From Dipetalonema caudispina (Eukaryota > Nematoda > Chromadorea > Rhabditida > Onchocercidae): a DNA stretch of 64,000 bases. Both the position numbers and the translations under genes were made by a program. Every line of letters starts with the position of its first letter. The stretch's first letter is position 1. The stretch is taken from assembly GCA_013365325.1 (NCBI GenBank), contig JABVXV010000230.1, forward strand, positions 1-64,000, written 5' to 3'. Positions 52,409 through 64,000 of this stretch are shown here, piece after piece. The notes below the pieces were generated by a model. It made no database searches. It was given only the letters and a program-made list of their open reading frames with translations, and was not told where the DNA came from.

Positions 52409-55400
52409 CGTTTTGGAGCATCAATAATTGCACCAAATTTTACGATATTCAAAATAATCAAAATAGGTCGATAAATGAATGATTTTCTGAGCGAAAGCAG
52501 TATTTTAACTTTGGTTACTGAATGGAAACTAGGAAATTCCCTCAAAATGGCAATTAACCTCTGTTCCGTGGTATATCTCTCTCAATATACCTTCAAATTT
52601 TCTATCCGCCCCCCTATTCCTGTCAACTACCTTTCTATCTCTTTCGACACTACTATTATTGATGTCAACACTATATCATGAGAGGAGAAGGATACCGATC
52701 ATAGGACATCAATCATTTCTTCTCTTCTAATTTTTTTTGGAAATTATTAATAATATTAGCTAAGTTGAATTAAATTTACTATTTCTTCGAGTTCTTTAAT
52801 TTATATATACATAAAAAGTAGAAATTATTCCTCTTTTGAAATTTATCATTTGTTGAAAATTATAATTTTCTTATCGAATACAATTTTATTTTTGAAATTT
52901 CATCGCTTGTAAGATTATTCAGATGCAAATTAAATCACTAATGAGAATGTTTCGGCTTAATTAATATTATTATTTTTGCTAATGTGTGAAAAAAAAGAAA
53001 CAGAAAATTTTAAATACAACAAAGCATTGAGACGATTTTACAGTAAAATAAAATGGATTTAACTGTTTCTTTCTTTCTTTTTCAGTTCAGCTGGGAAAAT
53101 AAAACAAAATAAAATTTTGACTTATTGTATCTATGCTATATTCGACATAATGCTAGCTAAACCAAAGATTATCTGAAGTCAAATATGTCTGGAAATTTTT
53201 TAACCGTTGTAGAAGGGTATTTGCTATTTATTCTTTGGCCTATGATTTGATTTTAATTGAATCATAGAAAAATAGATCTAAAATTTTATGAACTTTCATA
53301 TTTTTTTTTATGAACTTTCATAGAAATTTTATCATTTTAGATAAAATAGAAAATGATCTGAGGATATAGCTTATCGTATCATTTATTTTAGAAAAAAGAT
53401 GTGAGAAATTGATAAAAATTTAAGTTATTGCTCTATTCGTTTCCTAATATGGATGGAATTTTGAAAGAGAAATTTAATATAATTGATCAATTAATTTGAT
53501 TTAGCATTCAACTATTCAAATTAAAAAATAAATTAGTTGTTAGATTTCTTTATATTGTTTCATAGACAGACACATGAGGATTGGTATCAAAAATTATATC
53601 GAAATAAATTTTAATAGAATATCTTTTATTTTGAGGAATATTGCACAAATCATTTAAATTAATAGTAAATGAAAAATTCTATATAATGAAATTCGGAATA
53701 ATGGTGAAATTGATTCAACCGATCCTTTAAAAAATGAAATGATTTTAAGCTGATAATATAATAGTAAATAAAAATATCTGAAGAATAGTAGAAAATTTAA
53801 CAGAGAAGTTGACAATTTTATTCCTCAATTACTGATGACAACTATTCTTGACAAACGATGGTTTGTAAGTCCTTCTATAAATTTTGTTACTATAGTACGA
53901 TTAGTAACTTAGTTTAATCAAATTTACCACCTTTTCACTTTCTCGTTTCCTTTAAAATGTAATTTTACAATTCCAAAAAAAATTCTAATTTAAAGAAGTT
54001 CTATCAAAGAAAAACAAAAATTTTCAAATCTCATCAAATACTTGCATTTTTCAAAATAAAAAAAAAAAGAAAAAGAAACCTTAAATTACCAAAATGACAA
54101 TTATGAATACATTTGAGTGGAATGATAACTATTGTATAATATTTTAAGAAAAAAATTTGTCTGAAAATTAACTTATTACAGTCTTCAATAAATTTATTTC
54201 TTGTAACTAAAGTTATTTTTTCCCAATTAAATTACGTATCGATCATTCACATTAATTAAGGTATAATACCTATGATAGTTGCAAATATTTAATAGTAAAA
54301 TGATATAAAAATAGTAGTCGTACATAAAGCTTTCATTCCGATATTTCGTAGAGCATATTAAAAAAAAAATATTTCAAGTATATGCTTGCTTAATATTAAA
54401 AGAAATTTCATGTGGTGGAGTTTGCCATGCAACACATTTTGTGGCAGTAATTAGAATTAAATATATAATTAAATTTTAAATGTTTTAGAGTTATTTCTAT
54501 TGCTAATAAATTGATAATTTGTACATTTAGCACTATTTACGTACCATTAAAAATTTGTTTACAAAGTTAGCAAACATTTTTTTTTAAAAAATTTCTCATA
54601 TAAAAAACAATTTATTATTGCACTTAAAAAGGAAATCTAATATAAAATATTTAATAATTTCTCGCCCAAATATTACTAAAAATTTCTTACGGAATTTACA
54701 ATTTTCCTTAAATTATTAAATATTTATTTCAAATAGTATTTCTAACATCTAATAATGAGTGCTTCATTAGGAACAAATTTTTTTCCTAATTAATTGAAAG
54801 TTTCATTTAACAGTGAACATTCTTTCATTGTATCTCTTATCATTTTTTTTTTTTTTTTTTATAAAATTCGCATTTCACTTTTGTTACCGCAACAGAAAAT
54901 TTTCTTTCCTTTTCCTCAATTCTGTCTTTTTACTTCAATCTAAGTTGTAAACAAACTTGCAATCTAATTCCGACATCTTATAAACCTGTGGATTTAGTAG
55001 TTCAAATAAATTTCTTGCCGAAAAAATTTTGAAATATGTCTTTAGATCGTTCTTTTTGAAATATTTCAAGCAGCAATTTCTTTAATTGTTCCTTAATTAG
55101 TGAAAAAAAAAGTGGTGTTAAAATTTTAATGGAATCTTTAAGTTTTCAAAATTTCAAATTTCAAGAAGTAAAAAACTGCCTGAGTCATTTTAAGCGAATA
55201 TCAAAATTTTAACTCAAGTATCTAATCCAATTTTGTGATAACTATGCATGTGTAGCAAATTATTTAATACTGTAATTTCTTTTAGCAGTAATCTTTAAGC
55301 AAAAAAAAAAAAAAGAAAAAAAATTTCAATGTCATTACCAACTATAATTAGTCGTGTAATTATAAAAAGAGGAAAAAAAAAAAGGAGCGAAATCAGTTCT

Positions 55401-57300
55401 TAATCAATTTCTTTCTATTTGTTCGTCAGCAAACAATTTTTCATAAAAATTTGGTTCTATACAAAAATAAATGTATTGCCAAATAAGAGAGAAATAACAT
55501 AAAAAATACAAATCGTAAAATAAAAAAAAAAAAAATGAAAAAATTGATCGATTCATATCTCATTCGTTAGTCTTAAATGTAAAATCAATTCACAAATGAA
55601 GGTTGAAGGAAGTCTAAAAAGAAAAGGACATTGAAAAAAAAAGAAAAAAAGAAAAAAAAAAAAAAAACATTAGCCGAAATGGTGACAGTAATAACAACAA
55701 TAATTATCGAATCCTGTTATTTTGTAAGAGTAAACTGAACGATATGTTAACTGAAAATTCAATTCAATCAAAATTTTTTCTTCGAAAATTAAATTCCGAT
55801 AAGCATTTTTTTTCTCAATGTTTTGCCTGATTAAAATATTAATAGTATAAATGCTTTCAATTGAAATAGTTAATTAATATAATGTAATATATTAGAAAAT
55901 ATGAGACAATATCAAAATTTATCGGAAAACGAAGAAAAATTTGTTTGAGAACCAATTGTAAAGATGAATGTGATAGAAAAGTATGAAGCTTCAAGATAAG
56001 TTATCCGTTCAAATAATGCGAATAAAATATGCTAATCTGAGGGAACATAAACCTTTTATTGATTGCAATATCCTTGTTTTTTTGCAAATTGAAAAGTAAA
56101 ATTGATCATTTAGGCTAATATTGATCATTTTACTAACATTTCTCGACTTTAAATAAATATCTTCATAATATACAATTGACTTTATTCGGTTACTTATACT
56201 TGTAAATATCTATTAATTGTATGCAAGGTTTGCAAACATATCCATCCTTTACTAAGCAAATTAAATATGATGTTTGAAGTGATTAATATTATGAATGATA
56301 TCTTAAAAAGAAAAAAAATAAAATAAAATAAAATAAAAAAACATAAAATAAAAGCTAAGAAATTTTCCAATATTGGTTAGTGTAACAAAAACCTTTTATT
56401 GGTGCAACAATAAGAGCATAAATTACAACAATAAATCGTCCTATCTTCGTAATTAATGTAACAAAACTATAACATAAAATTTCTTGTGATCAAATTTAGA
56501 AAGAAATATTTGCAATTTTAATGATATCCATTTAGTTGATTATCGATAATTCAATTATGCTATTGTTGATTTCATTATTGAATTTCTAATAGTTTGAGTT
56601 GAAATGAAGATTATTTATTTCATCATTAAAAATCATCATTAACTTCATTGATACTTGAAATTTGCAAAGGATATTTATTCAATCCAACAAGAATAGCAAT
56701 AAAGGTAGTAAAAAGTATCGATGAAGCAATAATCCATTGAGTCTTTTTTCATTCCATATTCGACCTACTTGAAATTGACAAATAGTAGAAAATCTCAAAT
56801 TACTTCTAAGAGATTGATGTACTTCATTTGTACCATATATATGATTACAAACAATTAATTAATTAGTCATCCTTTTTCAAGTAGTTACTGAGGATCTGTT
56901 ATTAATAAATAAAATTATGTACTTCAGTAAAAGATAAACGCAATATTTGGAAGTTTTCTCCAATAATATCCTTAATAGAAATTGGTTTAAGTGAACCTTT
57001 ATTACTTTATTATTATTACTACTTCTATTACTAGAAAATTTAAACACTTACACCAACTGAAACATATGTAATAGTTTCTGATTTTTACCTTATCATTAGC
57101 TTTTGTTTTTTCTTTCTGTTTATTTTTGTTTTATTTTTCATTATACTTTGAAATTTCTTGGCCTGAAATCAGCCGAATGAAAGCGTAAGTATGGGATGAT
57201 AGAGTAATCAGTGTAGTAGTTCATATAATTTGTGGATAACGTAATCAGTACGGTAGGTTCTGATAATTTTTGAACTTCCAGATTCAGAATGATCTCATTT
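52409..57300. other. gene-free AT-rich stretch upstream of the kinesin gene
   Basis: Nearly 5 kb holds no supported gene. It contains poly-T near 54845-54860, several A-rich runs at 55300-55670 and an (AAAAT)n pentanucleotide repeat at 56316-56338. The kinesin promoter should lie near the left end but no element is obvious. Confidence 0.6.
56316..56338. repeat. (AAAAT)n pentanucleotide repeat
   Basis: Four or more perfect AAAAT units lie in gene-free A-rich DNA, with two further partial copies after a short interruption. Confidence 0.8.
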
Positions 57301-58960
57301 TTCTAAAAAATTTCACAAAAACAAACAAAATGCAGAATGCGATTATTTCCAACTGTCAACTGATAATGAAATCCTCTCTGTTTTTGTTATCAACCAACCA
57401 AGGAAATTGCTGGCCAGATATATCTCGCAACAATAACGGTAAGAATTGCAGTACATTTCGACATTGCAGAAGCGTAGGCAAAATGATACATTTTGCATTT
57501 GCAAATTAGTATTAACAACTGAAGAAGATTTTAGAAACAAAATTTAAGAAATGTGAAATTTAAGAAAAAGATTGAAAAATAATATCCTTTCAGGTAATTA
57601 AACTACGTAGTGTTACATTGTGATGGAAGAGTAGATTCTGCAAACTTTCAGTTTGTTCGTCATTGGAAATCTTCCGGAATATTTTTGAGCGAAATTGATT
57701 GGGTGGAAAATCTATAAGACGAAGTTTTACATATAGTTGAACAAAAACTGACAAGAATTAATATCTGTTTTATTTTACATATGTTAGTTGATTAATTGAT
57801 TTCCAATACTATATTGTTGAGAGCTGAAGTTCTAAGATACTACTTGCAACAATAAGCTCAAGAAAAACACAAAACTGCTCTATCCTATGGTTTATCAAGC
57901 AAATCACAACGATCTGAAATAGAAAATATAGTTGAAATACTTTGATTTATACCTTTCCCTTATTAATGGTCAGTTATTAACACATAAATTTATATCATTC
58001 CTTATTAATGAACTTAATAATCACTGATAACACAAATATTCGTCTGTTCACAGTGGATTGTTATTTATCATTAACGGAAATTTTTTTGCAGTATTCCGAT
58101 CAACTAATTAAATGGTTAGTAGCCCCACAAAATGCATGTTTAAAAAATTCATGTCGCAAATAATCTACCACAGAGACAGTGAATTTAATGAAGTGATTAT
58201 AGCGACACGTGATACGTGATCAAAAATGGATGTTTCACGTTCATCACGACTGGAAATATCTAAAAGAATAAACAAAATGAAGCCACGCTGAAATGTCGAA
58301 CAGATGAAAAAGAGCCAAGCAATTTCATATTCCAAGTATAAGTCCATTTGTGAACACATTACTCTATCACGTGTGATTTTGCGTAATTCTAAAGAAAAAA
58401 AATATATATATTTCAGGATGAGCTCATTCTCCTGAATCACATATTCAGGAAAACAGGATTGACATTGTGATTTGTGCCTTGTGGTTGGTGCATTTATGGA
58501 AGTGGCTTAGTTCATCAATTCGGTATCTATCACATATTATTCATAATATTACGAATATTGTGAAACCTATTCGGAAAATGGATCGAATTTTTCATTGAAA
58601 CGGAAGATTCAGAAACGGAAAAGATTAGTTTCGATGATGGCAATGTAAAAACGATAAAAATAGTGAACATTTTCTTCTCCTACTGTTACTTATTCTCTCT
58701 TTTCTTATTTGTATTCTGTATAAATTTGAATTTTGTTTTTAACAAAGTGAAAAAAGCAAAAAAAAAAAAGAAAAAAATGCCTTGTATTCCCATTTCCATC
58801 CAATGGATATCGATCAAATCGGCCGAAATAATTGCAATTATTTATCAAATAAGAGCAATTGCAGAAATTAAACCATTTAAAATTGGAATCATAACAAATC
58901 GTTGAAACGATACAATGGTAAAAAATGAAAAGCAATGAAATTCCGCTAAAAGAAGAGCTC
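57300..58960. other. less AT-rich region with unassigned coding-like islands on both strands
   Basis: Base composition rises here relative to the flanks. On the plus strand there is a good GTAAGA donor at about 57439 and acceptor-like TTTCAG/TTTGCAG sites near 57594, 57648 and 58091; short open stretches such as FVRHWKSSGIFLSEIDWVENL and YSDQLIKWLVAPQNACLKN follow two of them. On the minus strand, 58165-58391 stays open after a TTTCTTTAG acceptor and reads LRKITRDRVMCSQMDLYLEY, then a hydrophobic stretch. I cannot join these into one phase-consistent gene or name a product. They could be exons of a diverged gene, a pseudogene, or chance. Confidence 0.3.
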
Positions 58961-59072
58961 ATAACTACGAAACGAAATTCTCAAATAATAACCTCATATA
59001 AAGGAATGAGTAATTACTCATAGGGAAAGAATAACTAACTATCGCGCGAATTACACTGATGAAAATACAAAA

Positions 59073-59473
59073 TCAAATTTCATTTGCAATCTCCAAAATT
59101 ATCCTCAACGCACTGAACTTTTCCGTCAGATCAGCGATATCTGATTTTCATTTTAGTTCATTTTTTAACTTTCTGCTTATTTTGCTCATATGGTACTATT
59201 ATTACCTATACTGCTTATGTCAACCTGTTGATAAAATCGAATTCTCTTCTGATTTCCAAGAACCATCCATATTTAAACATGATAAGGTAAAACTTCCTTG
59301 TAGTGATTCATTTGGTTCCAAATGCAGCGAACTTATATCACACGATGCACCGATTTGTTTTGAATGAAATTCTAGCAAGTATAAAATTAAATCTAAGATT
59401 TTATGATGTTTAGAAAACGGAGAAAAGCACGAATTTCGAAGCAGAATGAATTCGATTCAATGGAGCAGAACAT
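59073..59473 (-). CDS. unrecognised small protein gene, 3 exons, 85-89 aa
   Basis: I do not recognise this product. Three minus-strand exons join in phase: 59473 to 59431 (or 59419), 59371-59225, and 59140-59073 ending in TGA. Acceptors are TTGCTAG and AAATCAG; donors are GTGCTT (or GTTTTC) and GTTGAC. The ATG lies 7 bases after an AATCAG that could accept a spliced leader. The middle exon reads FHSKQIGASCDISSLHLEP, then a Gly/Ser-containing stretch with LSCLNMDGSWK, and the last exon gives a helical tail IADLTEKFSALRIILEIANEI. Codon choice looks like that of the named genes. There is no signal peptide or membrane helix. It may be a free-standing small gene or the 3' end of a longer one. The donors are weak, so this remains a candidate. 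Confidence 0.4.
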
Positions 59474-59499
59474 TTTCTCACTGATTAGTTATTCTTTTT

Positions 59500-62400
59500 C
59501 TTATTTATTTGTATTTGTAAGAGATTTGATTTTTTTGTTTTGTTGTATTGATAGAATGAAGCGAATCAGTGAAGCTATTAGAAAAATCAAAAAAGATCAA
59601 AAAAAAAAAAAAAAAAGTGGAAGAAGAAAAAATGAAAGAAGTAAAAGGTAAAAAAAGGTTAAAATGAAAGAAGGAACTAAAGAAAAAGAAAAAAAGTAAT
59701 TTTATTAATTTATGCTGACTGTATTTATCTTTTTTTCTGTATTTTTTTTTATTTTGTTTGCATTAATTTACATTTTCTGTATTTCGCTTTTTCTGATTAA
59801 TTCATTCGTTTTATTTCCTTATTCATTATCGATTTCAAAGTATTGTCAATGTTGTATTATTATTATTATTATTATTAAAATGAATAGCAGTGATCTCTTC
59901 AGGTAAAATGGTCTGATCATGAAATTTTTTCTGAGATCTTCTTGTTCAGCTTATTTAGAGAAAAAATTTCTGGCCTCAATCAGTAAGATTTGCCTTTACT
60001 TTCTTATTTTCATTAAATTTGTCTATTTCAAATATTGGCCTGAGATTATTATTCTTCACTAATGCAAATTCATTTGTAAGCTAGAAGGCCTTTTATGGCA
60101 ATGTGCTAAAGTGTTTTGCAAGAATTATAGGATCATTAATAAGTAATTAGTTGCCCATAATTAGATTATTAGAAAAAATTAAACCTGCATTTTATACTGG
60201 AATCACTTTAATTATTATTGCATTATTTCTGGACTTTCCATTTTCCCACCTGTAGTTGTATTAATTTACTCTTGATTTTTATTCTTCATTTTCTCTCCAT
60301 GTTTAAAATCCAGAAGCTAAGAAAAATTTATTGAAGTTTGGATTCTGTTTATGATTCATAATTCATGTTGATATTATCACTCTAGTATAGTCTAGATATA
60401 CAAGTTGGGCACTTTATTTGATCAGGTCTCATGCTAGGTTGTATATTTAAAAGTACTGAAACAATAATATTCATCTTACTCATTTCTATATCATGGATAA
60501 AATAGATAGAAATAATGAATATCAGAATTATTCATTTCTATAATTCATGCAAATAGAACTGACCCTCAAATGGACTTGGTTCTCTGTATCTAAGTTTTGG
60601 CTTCAATTGAAAACAACGGTAACTGAAAGTATCTATGGATTGTATATTACTCATACAACTAAAATGAATGCTACATTATAGCAGTAACTGATCTAATATG
60701 TATAGTAATACTTACGACATATACAGTAGTACCCAATTTAAAAAAAAAAAAAAAAAAAAATATGTTTTGCTTCCACGTTTTCACATTTTTCCATTATCAT
60801 GCTAATGAAGGTTTTATATAAATATTTTTGTAACATTGCTTGAGATAACTTTACTATAAACTAAACCTAACGGATATAGTTTCAGACATTTTCTATGCAA
60901 AGAATTAGTTGCATATGTAGTAATGATATTACGATTGTAGTAAAACTTCCAATAATGCGTACATCAATAAAATACACTTATTTAGCAGTCTTTTTTACGA
61001 TAAATTGATCGTTTCGTTTTGCAATACCAATAGCAAATTTAGAATTGGTTTTTATATTGATCAAAAATTTGCTGAAATTTAATCACTTTTTTTTTGCAAA
61101 TTTCTTTGCAGCAAAATGGTTTTCGCAAATTTCAATATTTATTGCCAAAGGTATTAATGTTGACGAAAACATTTTTCAATCAGTTCTTGAATCATGAATT
61201 TCAGAATTGATAAAGGTTGCATTTCGTTCTGTTTCGAATAAGACTTGAATAATCTCATAGATAAATATGATAAAAAATTTTGCATTACCTCTTCAGAATA
61301 TTTGAGTTTTTCGATATTTCTGTGTTACTGATTTCAAGGAAATTCTACATACTTCACTGTCTTGTTTTTTTAATCCAAGCTATTTCCAAATACTAAATCA
61401 AAATTCTTGGAAGTAAAGTATGGAAGTAACATTGCTAAGCATACTAATGATAAAATGTATACGAATTTGCGCATGGAGCTTATACAATTACTACAAATAT
61501 GTCAAAAGATTTTTTTTTTTTGGAAGGAATTTTTCCCCGATCCAAACTGAATTTCATGTTGAAACTGTTACCATCAGTAATTTGATACCATATTAAAGTT
61601 AAGAAATCTTACAACTTCTTCAATATTTTAATAGTCAAAGTTACTGAATGCTCGGAATTTTTATCTGTTTCAACCAATAAATTACAATTTAGCTATTGCT
61701 TTAATTTCCAAATATATTTATCAACATTACTAATTTTGATTAAATTCAATTTGTTTAAAGGTAAAGTAGGATAAGCAAAAAATTCTCAAATGAATCAACG
61801 AAATATCCTTTTGACTAATCGAATTGCAATTTTCATGAAATCCGTGTTTATTACGTATCAAATATAATTGAATAATAATGCTTGATCGACTCAATCGTCA
61901 AGTTCAATGTGATCAATCGATTGGTGCTTTCTGCAAAAGAATTCATTTATCCATCTGTTAATATTTTATCTTCAGCATAATCATTAGTAATGCCAAAGAT
62001 GCTTCGCAGAAAGTAATGAAAATGAGAAGTCCAATAACATCAACATTTCCAATAATTGTACACGTAATACTATAAATATGACAAAAAAAATGTTTTAAAA
62101 TCTTAAATTGAAGAATAAAATGCAATTTTAGTTCCACTGCTTATTATATCTTTGGCCAATTAATATACATTTATCAATGAATTATATTTATTTATCACTA
62201 CAAATAATAGAAAATAAGATATTAAAATTAAAGTATAAAAAGAATTATGTCAGAGAAACGAAGAGGGATAAGAATGAATTTGTTTTTTTTTGATGAAATT
62301 ATTATAATGACAATTCTGATTGATATAACATTTGTCATGGAGGAAATGGTTTGTTTCGGATGATGCAACAGAATAAATTTTGCAATCTTTGATCGTACAA

Positions 62401-64000
62401 TGCAGCAAAATTAAATTCCCTTTTGAAATTTGCTAAACAAAATTTCATTCATTCATTCATCGGTGGCAAATATTCCCGACATGTTTATACCGTTGATTAT
62501 TCATTTTTTTCTTTTTTTTTTTTTATGATTCTTTTTATGCATTCATCATGATCAACTTGAATTAAATGAGAGAATTGTCAAAAATTTCTACACAAAATTG
62601 TTTTTTTTTTTCTTTTTTGAATACCATATCGTAAATTTTTGAAAGTGTTATTTGTTTGATTTCTTTTCCAAGTACTATAATACAAATTTTTAAAAGTACA
62701 ATTCTTTCCATTATATTAAATAAATTGCTTTCTTATTTCAAAAAATTTAATTTATAACTTCCAGTGTTCCAGAAATATGCAAATATTTAATTGCTGATAT
62801 TAAACGACAATTATAAAATCTGATTGTATAAATGCTTTGCAAATTTATAATCAGCAAATAAATCATTCTTCCTTCTTGTCATTCAATTTTCTTCTCCACA
62901 TATATTTTAATGTCGTATGACACGCAGCAGGAAAAAATTTTCAAACTTGAAACATCTATCAAATAGTTTAATTTCATTAATCAATAGCTAATACATCATT
63001 ATTTTAAGAATTTTACAATGTTCTACAATAAATTTTACAATTTTTATGACAAATTTAATCAGCCTATTGCACCAGCGGATATTCACTGTAATTATGTTAA
63101 TGAGTGATAGTATCAAACTATTTCTTTTTATAAGCTTTTGAATAAACAACAAAAAAAAAAAAAAAAAAAAAGAAAATTAAGAACATACCAAGCAATTTAA
63201 GCAAAAAGTTTAGTTTAGTATTTAATGCTGTACATATCATTTTTAGAAAAGAATATGCACATTTTGTTGTAATATGAGTAGTATCGGTATTATTATGTTA
63301 ATCAGTATGACTCACTAAAATTCCTCATTTAAAACAGTCATATTTCGTTTCATTGTGATAATATTAATGAATCAAAATTTGGTAAATGATTTACAGTTTT
63401 AACTATCTAAACTCTTCCCCACAATTCACAGTTAATGTATATTTTCCTCATTTCACTTTTCGAATTAGTCTTAATTAGCTATCATTACGATATCTTCTTG
63501 GTCACATCCTCGTCCATCAAAGTTCTATTCTAAAGTAGGAAAATTACAAGAGTCAAACGTATCTATTTAAGTCAATCGTTTCATTCTGATTCATTTTATG
63601 GTTTCATTCATTCATCAATTCATTGAATGGAATCAATAATTCGATCAATAGTGTATTTTCTACAAGCCTTCTTTATTTCAACATTTTTTGGTTACAAATT
63701 GAGTTTCATACCTAATTTAATTCCAATTAAAATTATACTATTTCATTGGAAATAGGTGTTAATTTGATTTTACAACCACTCTTCTACATTATCATTGTTA
63801 TAATCACGAAAAAAAAAAACTTTTTACTATCCAAAAATTAATCTATTTTGTACTGAAATGTTTATTAGGGCTTTTTTTTTTTCGTAATTTCATCAACAAC
63901 AAATATTGCTAAATGTTATCATCTACTTCAACAGTGTTTATGAATTAAGAATTTTATTACACAAAGACAGACCATCAAACGATGCTTTTTTTAACAACTT
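59500..64000. other. gene-free stretch to the right edge
   Basis: I found no supported gene. A purine-rich segment (59575-59700) gives a Lys-rich open frame that looks like low complexity. A short (ATT)n lies at 59857-59876, and A runs occur at 60740-60760 and 63150-63171. The segment 60330-60720 is somewhat less A/T-run-rich but has no open frame or terminal repeats that I could match. Confidence 0.55.

Noticed and set aside
59403..59651. Plus-strand Arg/Lys-rich frame
   Set aside because: Much of it comes from a purine-rich tract, and it is antisense to the better-supported small minus-strand exons.
60720..60760. Sequence ACAGTAGTACCC before a poly-A run as a DNA-transposon end
   Set aside because: No matching inverted end or transposase trace was found, so a transposon cannot be supported.

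Overview
This window looks like nuclear DNA of a parasitic nematode, most likely a filarial or other spirurid worm. It is very AT-rich, with long A/T runs and simple repeats. Genes are split into many small exons with TTTCAG-type acceptors, and possible spliced-leader acceptors lie just before some start codons. One protein joins a ShKT domain to an animal haem peroxidase, a combination known from nematodes. The species call is inference; nothing in the window names it.

Five protein genes can be built exon by exon, with every exon phase closing. All five are on the minus strand. In coordinate order they are: (1) inositol-pentakisphosphate 2-kinase, IPPK, 8400-11269, 6 exons, 464 aa; (2) the mRNA-decapping activator PAT1, patr-1, 15504-20689, 13 exons, 773 aa; (3) a secreted ShKT/haem-peroxidase of the MLT-7/SKPO type, 25292-38606, 16 exons, 753 aa, with a 6.4 kb intron; (4) the BBSome subunit BBS-1, 42889-47240, 9 exons, 579 aa; (5) a C-terminal-motor kinesin-14 of the KIFC3/KLP-3 type, 48290-52408, 12 exons, 612 aa. 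Two further candidates are weaker: a membrane-receptor-like coding trace at about 13971-14880, and an unrecognised small gene of 85-89 aa at 59073-59473.

The rest is mostly gene-free, AT-rich DNA (1-8399, 11292-13960, 20706-25291, 38607-42888, 52409-57300, 59500-64000) with microsatellites and homopolymers but no convincing tRNA, rRNA, CRISPR array or intact transposon. The region 57.3-59.5 kb is less AT-rich and has coding-like islands on both strands that I cannot name.

No shared pathway links all five genes. IPPK makes InsP6, PATR-1 acts in mRNA decay, the peroxidase probably acts in the extracellular matrix or cuticle, and BBS-1 serves cilia. The kinesin and BBS-1 are adjacent on the same strand, 1.05 kb apart, and both are linked to microtubules or cilia, so a loose operon is possible.

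The most unusual points are in the peroxidase. Both acidic residues that form ester bonds to haem in mammalian peroxidases are replaced by hydrophobic residues, and three of its 15 introns need non-canonical borders (two GC donors and one TG acceptor). A decayed copy of the last patr-1 exon also sits inside the last patr-1 intron.
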